Source: Undaria pinnatifida
Lineage: Eukaryota > Sar > Phaeophyceae > Laminariales > Alariaceae
DNA length: 64,000 nucleotides
NCBI GenBank assembly: GCA_012845835.1
Contig: JABAKD010000007.1
Coordinates: forward strand, 7,714,566-7,778,565
Direction: 5' to 3'
The notes beneath the pieces were generated by a model that was not told where the DNA came from, searched no databases, and saw only the letters and a program-made list of their open reading frames with translations. The position numbers and the translations under genes were made by a program. Below, one piece after another: positions 36,029-47,092 of this stretch; positions within the stretch are counted from its first letter, which is position 1; each line of letters begins with the position of its first letter.

Positions 36029-36725
36029 CCCTCCGAATCCAGTAGATGGGTGAGGTGGGGAGCTCATACAATTATATGAAGCGCCCTGCAGAAAGATTTG
36101 GGGGGCACCCTCCACCCCTGCCCTAGTACGCACACATCACGTATGTATCGTAAAACGGCCAGCACGCCTCCATCTGACCAGGATAGACTGTACGGTTAAT
36201 GGGCCGGCTCACTCGGGACTAGTTTGGCACGTGCGTTTGCACCACAGTAAAGATCCGTGCTAGCGGTGGGGGTAGCAAATTTCGACGCGGGCTCAAGGTA
36301 AAGGTGAACCGTCTTTTTTTTCTAATACTACTTGTCACTTGAAAGAGCTCCACTTCGATGGATAAAATTATTGTTTATGACGTGGGTTCTCTTTTAAAGC
36401 CCAAACTCCTCGTCGAGGGGGTGGCGTTTATTTTTTCAACTTTAATTCTAGAGTTGTACAACCTAGGCCATTATATTATTCAAATCAGGTTGCTCTTGGA
36501 ATTGTCAGGAGACCCGTGCTACAGTAGATTTACTATAATAATAGCACGTTTATATTTTAAAACGGTTTTGTGAATGGCGGTGCTCCTCAACCCCAAACAA
36601 AATGGTCGGAAATCTTACATTTTATTTGATAATTTTTTTTTGTCGTCTTTTACCCAGTGGGCAGGCCATAGGGATTGTCCGTCGGGTTGCACTTTTTCCT
36701 GTATTTCAAAATGTATACATTTTGA

Positions 36726-37012
36726 GACTTGTGGTACGATAGAGGCGCACCACATTTTTTCTGAGCTCCCTCAAGTTGGGAGCTTGAGAAACGTCCCTCC
36801 CAAAAAGATATGAGAATGTGGAGAAAAACAAAAAATGCTACATACACGCCCATCAAAAATCCCATCTGGCTTAACTTAGGTACCCAACGAGAATAACACA
36901 AAAAAAAAAAAAAAGTCTTTTTATTGTCCCACGGTTTTGGGTTGATGAGCCCCCCGTCATTCGGAAAACGTTTCGCACGAAAACTGCTACACCTCTACGG
37001 CAACACGCGTCG
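36726..37012 (+). mobile_element. TIR element family Z
   Basis: Left end GTGGTACGATAGAGGCGCAC, right end TACACCTCTACGGCAACACGCGTC. Interior CCCATCTGGCTTAACTTAGG and GAGCCCCCCGTCATTCGG. An A15 run is inside. Confidence 0.7.
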
Positions 37013-37265
37013 GGTGGGGAATAGAGCCTCACAGGTGATTGAAGACTTCAGCAAGATCATAAAGAGCACCCTGTACCGTCACAAGAAGAGCAACAATCAA
37101 TCGTGTCTTTGGGTGGGGTACATGAGAGGCCCAAGAAGAAAGGCGATCCGCCTTCCGCTGCTTTGGCCGTGTTTTTTTTTTTCTAGTCACGAACGTCCTC
37201 GGCAGAAATACTGCCAGTGTACCTCTTTCGAAGCAAGCGTCTATAACGGTGTACTACGTTTTGGC

Positions 37266-37384
37266 TAAAGGCATAGCTGAACGTCGGTGTCGTAACCGAT
37301 ACCGCACACATCCGTGCATCGCTCCCCACCCTCCTGCACCACGGCTGATACTGGCGCGCCGCAGCGCCACCACCGCCGCCACGG
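37266..37384 (-). pseudogene. Decayed partial copy of the GT31-like exon end
   Basis: In one minus frame it reads GGERCTDVCGIGYDTDVQLC and then a stop. This is homologous to the parent exon end GGWELCAEMFGIGYDTDIQ at 37544. The copy continues two residues past the parent's donor without an intron and is preceded by a GGC/GTGGCG run like the parent's Gly/Ser run. It lies 160 bases downstream of the parent exon. Confidence 0.6.
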
Positions 37385-37543
37385 CCATCGTTTTGTGCCG
37401 ATTCTAATTGTATTATCTAGCCGAATGATATATCATCTGCAACTCATAGCCAGTCAAATCACAGCCCTAGATTGAACAATAACAGAGGCAGTGGGTAAAA
37501 ACACCGGAATGTGAAAGTACGACAAAACGTCCCTGATATATAC

Positions 37544-37966
37544 CTGAATGTCCGTGTCGTATCCTATGCCGAACATCTCCGCGCACAGCTCCCACCCTCC
37601 CATGCCACTGCTGCTGCTGCCGCCGCCGCCTTGTTCCGCCTCTTTCTGCCCTTGCTGCGCCCCTTGTTGTTGTTCCTCTTTGTCCACCTTGCCCAACAGC
37701 CCCGCGCTCAAAAAGGTCCCCGAACCCCCATAAGACCAGAACAGCCCGCCCTTTCCGTACTCCTTTGTCCACTTGTGTTCCTTGTCGTGCTTATCTCGGG
37801 TCGCCTCTGTTTTGAACCAGGTAGGCCTTAGGCTGCTCTTCCCGTCCTCGACGGTGGGGTGTGGGGTGATTGGGAACGGGGGGACGTTGCATGGGTGGGT
37901 GAAGTCCAAGCAGCACCCCTCGTCCACGCGGAGAGCGGAAGATGATGCCGTGGTGTTGTTCTTGTC
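37544..37966 (-). CDS. Internal exon of a GT31/Fringe-like glycosyltransferase (partial)
   Basis: Acceptor CATTCCCAG before GAC at 37966 and donor CAG|GTATAT at 37544 bound 141 codons, phase 0 at both ends. Sequence features are GCCLDFTHPC, a charged WFKTEATRDKHDKEHKWTKEY segment in two halves, GLFWSYGGSGTFLSAGLL, a Gln/Gly/Ser-rich insert (a CAG/GGC triplet region on DNA) and CAEMFGIGYDTDIQ. Family knowledge: GGSG/GGAG followed by 'LS', then a Cys and an acidic segment, is the acceptor-side signature of Fringe-type GT31 enzymes of the secretory pathway. The DXD-bearing upstream part is not found; a LINE fragment (38000-38835) lies immediately upstream, so the gene may have a long intron or be broken. 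Assignment is from motif memory only. Confidence 0.55.
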
Positions 37967-37999
37967 CTGGGAATGGTTAGCGCGCGTGCACACACGACG

Positions 38000-38835
38000 A
38001 CAGCGAATGCATGCGCACAACAGCCCAAATCAATTGGAAAAAGAAACGAACAAAAAGAAAAAGAAGAGAAAAGAAGACGAGGCAGCGAAATTTCAGAAAA
38101 TAACACCATACGAGCAGATCCTGGGGACTGACCTGCACATAACAGCGGGCACATAGAGGGTCGTGCATAAATGGCACTGGGGGGAGGACACAACAAGGGG
38201 GAGAAGTCCGGGCGGCCGTACGCTAGCTGACGTACGGCCATGGGAAGGCCCACAAACGTCAAGACGATGATGGCCAGGCCCAAACTTCAGTCTCTTGGGC
38301 AGAACGCCTTCTAACTCTAACCCTTCCCCCGTCCCCTACCCTTCCCTTCCCCCTTTCCACCACCCCCCCCCCCCCCGGCCGCCGCCCCTTAGAGATGCCT
38401 GTCGATGGCGCTGCCGCGTTTTTCGTGTGTCGCTCTGCAGCTCTAACGTTCTCCGTATCATCCTCTGTTTCCGCATGAATGACTCTTCTCTTCCCCCTCA
38501 TTGACCCGTCGAACCCGTTTTCCGGCCTTATGTGCAGCCTTTCGCCACCAGTCGAGATTTATTCCGACTGCCGACATGTCTCCCTCCAGGCGCACCGTCA
38601 AGTTAATTCTTGCCCTCCTGAGTAGCCTTTACCCCAACCAGCTCCCCAAACGTCACTCTCCGTACCAGGCGCTCCTCCCCCATACGTCCGCAAACAATAC
38701 CCTTCGTTTCCGCACTGTTGCTACTGCTATGCTTTCGGGAGGCTGTCTTGGCAAGCTTGTCGGCGTACGAGAGGATGTGTTGCGCTTCCGTTCCGCCAGC
38801 CGAGGCATCTGAGGAGTATCGACTGGTACACCTGT
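38000..38835 (-). mobile_element. LINE-like 3' fragment, copy 2
   Basis: Minus-strand homologue of 6952-7994 (VRKRRVLFA..., GCGGCAGCGCCATC, CAAGAGACTGAAGT, GGGCCTTCCCATGGCCGT, CAGTGCCATTTATGCAC), ending at TTTCTTTTTCCAATTGA. The coding part has frameshifts and is more decayed than copy 1. It may lie in an intron of the GT31-like gene. Confidence 0.65.
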
Positions 38836-39085
38836 CGTAGGCAAGCTTGTTCGAGCTCTATGTCACGTGCACCTGTGGCGTTGTAGTGTCTCGATCGCGT
38901 AGGCTTTCAGCATCCGCACCCTTCAGCCGTATGCACACACCCGGGCGGTCATAGATTTCAATGTTGTACCGCTGGGAGCACGCCTAGGCCCTCTCAAGAC
39001 GCCGCGTTGTCTCGACACTGGGTTCTCTATCTGCGCTGATGGCCCCGCCCAAGTACACATTACTTCCACAAAAGCATCTCCCATG
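38836..39085. other. Unassigned sequence
   Basis: Nothing recognised between the LINE fragment and the CTTCC array. Confidence 0.4.
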
Positions 39086-40770
39086 GGAGATTGTATCCTC
39101 TTCCACTGCTTCCACGAAAGCCGCTTCCATCGAACCTCCCTCTACCTTCATGGAAGTATAATATGAATACTTCCATTTACTTATCTCCAAGTTTCCATGG
39201 AAGTATCCGAAGGACCCATGGAACTTTTTCCTCCGGAGGAAACGGAAGCTTCCGTAGGACGGCCATGGAAGCTCTAACATGCAAGTACTGGGACCTCCAA
39301 CGGAAGCGGCCGCCATGCAAGTGGCGGAAGCTTGCCCGGAAGCTTATGTGTAAGCTGTGGTGAAAGTACCGGAAGCTTCCATTGAAGTTCGTTAGGCTCT
39401 CATGAAAGTACCGTAGCCTGCCACATGGAAACAGTTAGGAGCCGACTTCGAGTTCTTGTTAGGGTCAGGCTTACAGCACTCCCGTGGAAGCTTATACCAC
39501 TTCAGTGGGAGGTTTTAGTCTTATCGGTACTTCCACGAAAGCTTGAGCGCTTCCATGAAGACTTCCAATGCGTCTACGCAACCTTCCAGTACTCTCGTTG
39601 AAGCGTCCATAGAAACCTCGGCCACTTCCATGCAAGTGAATGGAAGCTTCCGTTGGAGCTTTCACCACTGCCGTGCAACTCTTACACGACTTTCATGGAA
39701 GGTTGCACGCTACAGTGGAAATTTCCACGACTTCCATGTAAGTTTCCAGTGCTATCAGTACTTCCATGACGCTTCCAGCACTTCCATGAAAACTTCCAGT
39801 GCTTCCTTGGGGGCTTTCCGTACTCTTGGAGACCCGTGCCACGATAGAGGGGGACCACTTTTTTTCCGAGGTTCCTCAAATTTGGGAGCTCAAGACCTCT
39901 CCGCAAAATTGATTTGGAGAAACATAAACTGCTACCTACCGGAGGAAAAATCCCATGGCCTAGGTACACGACGATGAGAATTTCATGCAAGAAAAAAGTC
40001 GCATTTCCGACGATTTGGGGTTAAGGTTCAAGGAGCCCCGTCATTCGGAAAACATTTCACACGAAAAAGTGCTACCTTTATCGTAGCATGCGTCCGAAGA
40101 AACTTCCTTGGAAACAAACTTCCATCCCTTCCATGGAAGCTTTCAGTACTTCTGTGGAGCTCTGGTACATGAAATAAAAATTTCCGCGGAAGCTTCCACC
40201 GCTGCCATGTAAGTTTATACCACTTCCATCGAGGCTTACGCCACTTGCCTGGAAGTATCCACCACTTACATGGAAGTTTCCGGTACCATCAGCACTTCCA
40301 TTAAAGCTTCCATATGACTTCCATGTCAACTTCCGGTACTTCCATGGAAGCGAGCAATCTTTTCATGGAATCGTTAAGTACGCTCGTGGAAGCTTCCATC
40401 GCATTCAAATGGAAGCTTCGGTTTAAATTATTCAAAGCTTCGTGGACGTTTCATGGACGTACAATTAGGAAGCAATCAATTCAAGCTTCCATGGAAGTGA
40501 TTCTGTGGAAGTGCACTCAAGCAGTAGAAGTTGTTTTCATTCATGAGAGCTTTGACTGTTACTTTGAGCTTCCACTGCTTCCCCGGAAGATTCCGCATTT
40601 TTTTTCGAAGTACACGAACGGAGGCTTGCGGGGAAGCTTACCAAAAATCTGTGAAACCTGGCATGGAAGGTTTCACGGAAGCTTCCATACACTCTTTTCG
40701 GAACGCTTCCAGTGCTCCGATGGAAGCTTTCAAAGACGTTTCCACTTATTTTCCAACTTTCATCACAAAA
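39086..40770. repeat. Palindromic CTTCCATGGAAG array, about 1.4 kb plus an insertion
   Basis: Dozens of exact or near copies of CTTCCATGGAAG and half-motifs CTTCCATG / CATGGAAG(C), spaced about 15-60 bases apart. They often occur as 'gcttccATGgaagcttcc' joins, so the DNA is close to its own reverse complement throughout. A family Z element (39831-40093) interrupts it. ORFs through it on both strands are Ser/Thr/Phe-rich artefacts. Confidence 0.85.
39831..40093 (+). mobile_element. TIR element family Z, best full-length copy
   Basis: 263 bp. The left end (GACCCGTGCCACGATAGAGG, then CCACTTTTTTTCCGAGG) and right end (CGAAAAAGTGCTACC...ATCGTAGCATGCGTC) are inverted repeats of about 35 bp. The interior order is GGGAGCTCAAGAC, TGATTTGGAGAAA, TCCCATGGCCTAGGTACACG, TTCCGACGATTTGGGGTTAA and GGAGCCCCGTCATTCGG. 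There is no ORF, so it is a non-autonomous MITE. The family TIR consensus is GACGCGTGCTACGATAGAGG followed by TGCACCACTTTTT. Insertion into the CTTCC array is clean. Confidence 0.85.
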
Positions 40771-40774
40771 GCAT

Positions 40775-41575
40775 AGAAGTTACAAGACCCTACTCTGCCG
40801 TACTGCGGAGACTTTCTGTCATCAAATTCCAAAATTCCAGTCTTTAGGCGCTTGTGAGGAAATAACGCTTGATTATTTTTGCAAAGTTGGATTTTTTCGA
40901 CTTTTTAAAGCTTGCTCTGATAGGGATGTCCAACGCACAGCTCTTCTCTTGTGTCGATGTGCCGCACTTGTACACACCACAGCATTGACATATAAATTAT
41001 TCCAGCCACGCCGTCGGTTGAACGACGAGCACTCCCACCTATCAATACGAGGTGTAGTGCACACTTGCTCCTCCTGACGCGTGCTGCGATAGAGTTACAG
41101 TACCTTTTCTTGTTGGCAAACCCGTTTTTTTAATGACGGGACATCCAACTCATACAATTTTCGCGATCCAAGTGTTTTGTCCCGAAATATATCGGGACTG
41201 TGGTGCTAATGAATCGCTTAACCAAGAGTCATCGAAACATATCGTTTCCTGGATTTGCAGTTCAATGCGTTTACACCTTGCTAGGCCACGAGTCTGTTCA
41301 TCAAGCTGCACTTCTTCTTTACCAAAACATTGGTTTTGGGGTGAGATACTATTAGTAATGGTAATATAAATAGTAGTAATAGTATGGAAGAGCTCTTGCA
41401 GAAGTGGTCATGAGCCTCAGAAAACACAATGGTCGGTGCACATCTATCGTATGATGTGCTCTATTTCCCTCTCCTTTTCACGTGTTGCCGTATAGTGACT
41501 TCTTCGGTTTTGGTTGCGGCCATAAGCAGAGAAGGGGCATCGGATGCGCGTAGCGCGTGATTGGCCTGGCTCCTT
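40775..41575. other. Intergenic with degenerate family Z ends
   Basis: GACGCGTGCTGCGATAGAGT near 41078 and CACATCTATCGTATGATGTG near 41437 look like decayed Z termini about 380 bases apart. Confidence 0.4.
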
Positions 41576-41577
41576 AC

Positions 41578-41805
41578 CGAGGGGGAGAAGCACGTGGCGT
41601 TGGGCTTTGGACGGCCATTTATTGGGTGAAGACCGTCAACGGAGCCTATCGCCACTGCCTGCACGGAACGAAAGGAACGCATTTGGGGCAGGCACATGAA
41701 ATAATATCGGTCAGCGTTACCCCAACCCCCCAACCCGAGCATTGACGTATCGGTACACCCGGCTACTACTGCACCCAAGTAGAGGAACGAATCGACGAGC
41801 AGCAT
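41578..41805 (-). CDS. Candidate first exon, possible signal peptide, unrecognised
   Basis: ATG at 41805, 76 codons, ending at a good donor (TCG|GTAAGG) in phase 0. The N terminus MLLVDSFLYLGAVVAGC is hydrophobic and signal-like; near the end it reads DGLHPINGRPKPNATC. No family is recognised and no downstream exon was identified. The plus strand is also partly open. Confidence 0.3.
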
Positions 41806-42189
41806 TGCCAGGACGCATGCTAGGATATAGAGGTAGGTACGGTGTACCCCGTTTTGGCGAAGATACTATCTGAATGACAGTGGTCGTTAACCAGCAGTGT
41901 CAAATCGTTGAAATGTCGTTCTTGCTTTTTGCAACATGTTGCCTTCGCGCACCTTGGCAATGCGATGGGTTTGTTTTTAATCGGATCGCAGGTGAGTTAG
42001 AGAGTATTTCGAGTCAGGGGCTTCACCTAACAAATGCTGCACCCTGTACGGTGCCAAGTGTCCACGCCCCTATACCGCATCGGAATACCCTCTCCAAGGA
42101 ACGAGCCGACTGGGACGGGACACACATAAAATTATTTACAAACCCTGAGAGACCCTGAGTATAAATTATATCACCACGTTGATATACAC

Positions 42190-42328
42190 CGGTGTCGACC
42201 ACGACGACGACACCGTTTAGAACGAAACGCCTCCGAGGGGCTTTATGGGTGCCCAGAATAGGAGGAGTGTCCCAATCAAAGAGACGAACATCTCGAACCC
42301 CCCCCCCAAGCCCCCCCACAAGTTCCTG
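42190..42328 (-). CDS. Candidate internal exon, unrecognised
   Basis: Minus-strand reading after a GTGTGACGCAG acceptor, with VRLFDWDTPPILGTHKAPRR then a Val-rich segment, ending at ACCG|GTGTAT. Length 139 (phase 1 at the end). It may belong with 41805-41578, but I cannot join them in frame. Confidence 0.22.
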
Positions 42329-42439
42329 CTGCGTCACACACCGAAAAAGTGGAAATGACCAAGCCTGCGGGAGGGGGTAGCAACGACTACACACACTGAT
42401 ATTATTTCGTTTGTGAAGCTCCTTCATTTGGGGATATAT

Positions 42440-43256
42440 AAATATATATATATCCCGCCCAGTTCGTTCAAACGCCCCACTTACAATCGAAATCGGCCAG
42501 AGTAATAAACACTTCTAAGCAATTGATACCACGTCATTACCTTTCTAGCCATCCATGACGTAGCTTTCATTAATCACCCCTCCCCCCTCCAACCCCCCCT
42601 CCTTCCCCACACCCCGCACGATCGCCTAGACCCAGCACCGCGCGTATAGCAGGCCCCTACACATATGATTAATACGCGCGATCGGAGGATTACACACAAT
42701 GTTGCGAACATCAGTGTCGACCAAATCCGTGATTTTAATATTATATGTGACCTAAACCTCTTGAAAACCCCCTTTTTTATTTTTATTTTTTCTCCTCGCT
42801 TTCTCTTGCTTAAACGCCCCATCTACTATCAAAATCCGCCAGAATAGTAAACACTTCCACGCCCTGGATATCGCCTCGTTATCGTTTCAGAGCCGTCCAT
42901 GCCGCTGCTGCAATTCCCACCCACCCCCGCCCCCAACGCCCCCTCCTTCCCCACCACCCGCACGATCGCCTAGACCTAGCACCACGCGTATAGCAAACCC
43001 CTACATCTATGCGACCTAAAGCCCTCCTCCCCCGCCCCCGGCCCCCCCCGCCACATCCCCCCCCCCTCCCCCATAAGAAATATTTATAGTTTCCACGCGC
43101 GAATTGACCTGCCCCACCCGTCCCCTCCCCCCCATCCCCCCCTCCCGCCCCCCTTTTGATCAAAATCAGGCCCCCACGTCCTTAAAAACTCCGCCCTCCC
43201 TTCACCGGAAATTCGACTTACAGGATTCACTTGATTAACTGATGCATTTCCTTCTA
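42440..43256 (+). repeat. Family Y block with poly-C tracts
   Basis: Two to three units with AAACGCCCCAYYTACAATC/ACTATCA, TCCATGMCGTAGC or TCCATGCCGCTG, poly-C, CACGATCGCCTAGACC and CAAAATCAGGCCCCC. It immediately precedes X at 43257, as in the other composite copies. Confidence 0.7.
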
Positions 43257-43500
43257 CAGCTGTCAGATTTTGTCCCCCTCAGAAACGGGTTATATAGTTT
43301 CCGCGCTCAGACTGCCTAACATCACCCTGTTGACCCTGATGGCTACATTGTAGTTGCAAGGGGAGTCGCCGACCTATATCCTGACTGAGGGCACACAACC
43401 CGTAATACGCGCGATCGGAGTATCACACACAGCTTGTAGAGATGAGTTTCGACAAAATCTTCGATCTCACAGCTGGAGTGTATTTTAATTTTTATAGTAT
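43257..43500 (+). repeat. Family X element
   Basis: Full-length, CAGCTGTCAGATTTTGTCCC to GATCTCACAGCTGGAGTGTA, followed by a (TA)n run to 43522. A separate tail-only fragment lies at 43585-43665, after a TACCTGGTA motif at 43575. Confidence 0.8.
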
Positions 43501-43584
43501 ATATATATATATATATATATCCCTCACCCCATTGCTGAATGTTGCCGTAAATTGCAACTAGCAACCCCATTATATACCTGGTAT

Positions 43585-43665
43585 ACAGCTTGCAAAGATG
43601 AGTTTCGACGAAATCTTCGATCTCACAGCTGGAGTGTATTTTCGTTTTTTATAATATACACAATC
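43585..43665 (+). repeat. Family X tail fragment
   Basis: ACAGCTTGCAAAGATGAGTT through GATCTCACAGCTGGAGTGTA. It lacks the 5' two thirds. Confidence 0.7.
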
Positions 43666-44015
43666 CCATTGACTAGAGGAATATATGAACTGTCTAATGA
43701 TCAAGGCGGTATTACAGAAAAACACACACACATTTATTGGGTACACGGGTGGACGGAGTGCCTCCGTTTGACGCTAGGGCGCTCCTACATGTGGACTGTT
43801 TTTTCAACGTCCAGAGAGTAATTGGAAGCGTCTAACTAACGTGAGTTGTGATGTCAGCTTAACGACTTGCGAACAAACAGCACCTACCTGTCTCGATAGA
43901 GCTGACAGCCTCCTTACCAATTGTGTCACTCTCTCTCTAGAAACGATTCCTACGATAAAGGTGCACCACACTATGTGTGTTCTGAGGCTCCTAACCACTT
44001 GAGGAGATATGTAAA

Positions 44016-44850
44016 GGTACTGTACTGTGCTGTGCTGTGCTGTGCTGTGCTGTGCTGTACTGTACGGTTCTGTACTGTGCTGCACTGTTCTGTACTGTAC
44101 TGTGCTGTACTGTACTGTGCTGTACTGTACTGTGCTGTACTGCGCTGTACTGTACGGTTCTGTACTGTGCTGCACTGTTCTGTACTGTGCTGTGCTGTAC
44201 TGTACTGTGCTGTACTGTACTGTGCTGTACTGCGCTGTACTGTACTGTACTGTACTGTACTGTACCGTACTGTACTGTACTGTACTGTACTGTACTGTAC
44301 TGTACTGTACTGTACTGTACTGTACTGTACTGTACTGTACTGTACTGTACTGTACTGTACTGTACTGTACTGTACTGTACTGTACTGTACTGTACTGTAC
44401 TGTACTGTACTGTACTGTACTGTACTGTACTGTACTGTACTGTACTGTACTGTACTGTACTGTGCTGTACTGCGCTGTACTGTACGGTTCTGTACTGTGC
44501 TGCACTGTTCTGTACTGTGCTGTGCTGTACTGTACTGTGCTGTACTGTACTGTGCTGTACTGCGCTGTACTGTACTGTACTGTACTGTACCGTACTGTAC
44601 TGTACTGTACTGTACTGTACTGTACTGTACTGTACTGTACTGTACTGTACTGTACTGTACTGTACTGTACTGTACTGTACTGTACTGTACTGTACTGTAC
44701 TGTACTGTACTGTACTGTACTGTACTGTACTGTACTGTACTGTACTGTACTGTACTGTACTGTACTGTACTGTACTGTACTGTGCTGTACGGTACTGTGC
44801 TGCACTGTACTGTACTGTACTGTACTGTACTGTGCTGCACTGTACTGCAC
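44016..44850 (+). repeat. (TACTG)n pentanucleotide array, about 835 bp, with higher-order repeat
   Basis: The pure TACTG core at 44235-44460 and 44570-44780 is flanked by variant units TGCTG, CGCTG, CGGTT and CACTG. A variant block of about 95 bases (TACGGTTCTGTACTGTGCTG ... TGCGCTGTACTG) occurs near 44150 and again near 44480, with a shorter form near 44070. The unit contains no stop in any of the six phases, which explains the 280-350 codon ORFs on both strands. A G19 run follows at about 44872. Confidence 0.95.
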
Positions 44851-44892
44851 CTCAACCAACACCTGATTTTGAGGGGGGGGGGGGGGGGGGGA

Positions 44893-46350
44893 CGTGAAAC
44901 CTAATGAACGAACACCATGGCGCCTAGGTATACCCCAGAAAAAAAATAAACGAAAAAGAGTGTGATATTCTCGGGCGGTTTTCGGTTACGGAGCCCTGAG
45001 CCCTCTGCCATCCAGAAAATATTTGCGATAAAAAGCGGTATACCTTAACACCTATATCGTGGCACATCTGAATCAAGATTATCTATCGAATGGGCAACAC
45101 CACGGCCTAGGTATACAAAACGTTCATGTTGCAAAAAAAATAAACAAGAGTGAAATTCCGACGATTTTTGGGCCAAGTGGCCCCGTCGTTCAGAGAACGC
45201 TGGATCCTGAACGTGCGACTTAGAACGTCTATTTCAGGAAGAGCCTGTTCTTGTCCTCTGCCGCTTCCAGCTAAGGGGCTCCGCGCCGCGTCATCGAGAA
45301 ATGGTAGGGCTCAAACTCGCAACCAATACTTAGAGTTACCATGGCTCACACGATCCGTTCTTCCGTGGGTGTGGAGCTTAGTATCCTGACGAAATTTCCT
45401 TAATAACGGGAGAGCTCTAGACTACATATCTCACCCTTAGACGGACGATGATTAATTATGAAGTTGTACACATAGATGAATCTCATGGCGAACAAAAAGC
45501 ATGGTAAAGGGCAAACGGGGTTGGCAAATAAGGGAGTTACTAGGCGTTGTGCAGGGGTTTCTTTTTGTTTTCGAGAGGATTTTTTATATTTGGGGAAAGT
45601 TCTCCATATCTCACCACTAAGCGGATTATTTATGAGGAATTATGAAGTTGTACATACCGATGAACGATCAATCCCATTGCCAACGATAGACTATGGTAAA
45701 GCACAATGAAGCAGGCAGAGGAGGGAGTTAGACTTTGTGCGTGGCTTTCCTCTTGCTTCCAGGGCTTTCTTCCTTCGGGAACGTCATGGGTGATAAACGC
45801 TCTGAAGCCCATGCAGTACATTGTCGGATGTGGCAAGCACTATAAACAATTGACACACCAAAAAGATGTCGGGGACTGCCCCGGTTTAGGATCAAGGTGT
45901 TCAGGAGAAAACATCCGCCTACAATAATGCTGCCGTACCTCAACCGTTGCACATAGTATCATACCTGTGTGTGGTCGATGCGGCTGAGGAAAGCACTTGC
46001 CCTGTTGTACAAGAAAACCGTGTCGTCATCGCCTATGGCCATCCACTCAAACTCGCCCTTATATCGGGTATATGCCTGGTGTATCCAATGATGGATGTTT
46101 GGTGGAATGGTTGCGGGGGGGGGGGGGGCGTACTTATTTTGTTGCTTGCCTTAGTCATTTGACCATTTACATTGACCGCGCATTCGTTTCGAGACCGGGC
46201 ACCGTTCCTACTCCTAATAGAGACATCTCCAACAACATGTGGGCGCTCACTACTCATTTTCCGTATATTGCGTAAAAACTGTCTGCTTGTCTTATCTCCT
46301 TCCTATTTCGCCGTCTGTGGCCACCAACTACCTCCTAGTATCGCGATCAT
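44893..46350. other. Intergenic with Z-like pieces and a local duplication
   Basis: CATGGCGCCTAGGTATACC (44917) and CACGGCCTAGGTATACAA (45100) are Z interiors. 45425-45500 and 45605-45700 are diverged direct copies (ATATCTCACC, AATTATGAAGTTGTACA, GATGAA). No gene is supported. Confidence 0.45.
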
Positions 46351-46356
46351 ACTATC

Positions 46357-46640
46357 GAGTCATCCTACGGTAGGATTGAGGGTGCATTAGAAAGTCCCTG
46401 AGCTCTTCACATGAGGAGCTCAGCATGTATCCCACTCGAAAAAACAATTCGAAGGCATTCGTTCGCACAACCCCCGACCACAAGCTTCTATGTCCCTTAG
46501 TCGAGTCCTAAAAATGAAATACAATATGTACTCGTCAAAGTACTTCAATAGCCGGCAGTTCCTCACAGGAGGAGGAGCTTAATCACCCGGGGCCGTTTTG
46601 GTCCAATCCTACAACTGCAACCCCTACCATTTGATGACTC
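46357..46640 (+). mobile_element. TIR element family W, copy 4
   Basis: 284 bp with the best-matched short termini, GAGTCATC and GATGACTC; inside these are CTACGGTAGG and CTGCAACCCCTACCATT. Shares GAAGGCATTCGTTCGCACAA and GGCAGTTCCTCACAGG with copy 1. Confidence 0.8.
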
Positions 46641-46644
46641 TGCC

Positions 46645-47090
46645 GCTACTCTCTAGTCTACCAAACAAACGCCTCCATGCCACAGACGTCTAACTTCCTC
46701 GTCTCCTCTACTGACACATCTCGTGTCTCCAAGGGTGTATATTTCACACTCTCCTACTACTTGAGTCCTACTCTCTGTTGTGCCACACGGGCAAATATGT
46801 GCATCCATGCCCTCCTCCTCCTGACTACTGGTGTATCCCTTTCTTCTTTCTGGTAGGTCCAGGTCCCCTACGCGAACTCACACTTTGAGCTTTTTGGCGT
46901 AGTCCATTGGGCCGTGCGTGTTTGTTCCAACATCTTCCCTCAACCCACCGTATATCTCTAAAGTGTTTTCACGCGCTAGCCTTTCCTTTTCTTATTATTA
47001 TCCTTTCTTTTGCCGGTGAGGCGGGGGGTGGGGGTACGTATAGACAAGAGGTTGGTTTGATGTTGAAACATGTCATTTTACGCAGAAACT
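46645..47090. other. Intergenic; nothing recognised
   Basis: Pyrimidine-rich sequence, no exon supported. Confidence 0.4.
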
Positions 47091-47092
47091 AA

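Noticed and set aside
43804-44904. Several 280-350 codon ORFs
   Set aside because: The TACTG repeat has no stop codon in any frame; peptides are simple repeats.
45290-45360. tRNA-like T-arm (gagtttgagccc on minus)
   Set aside because: Only a weak B-box match; no second copy or fold.
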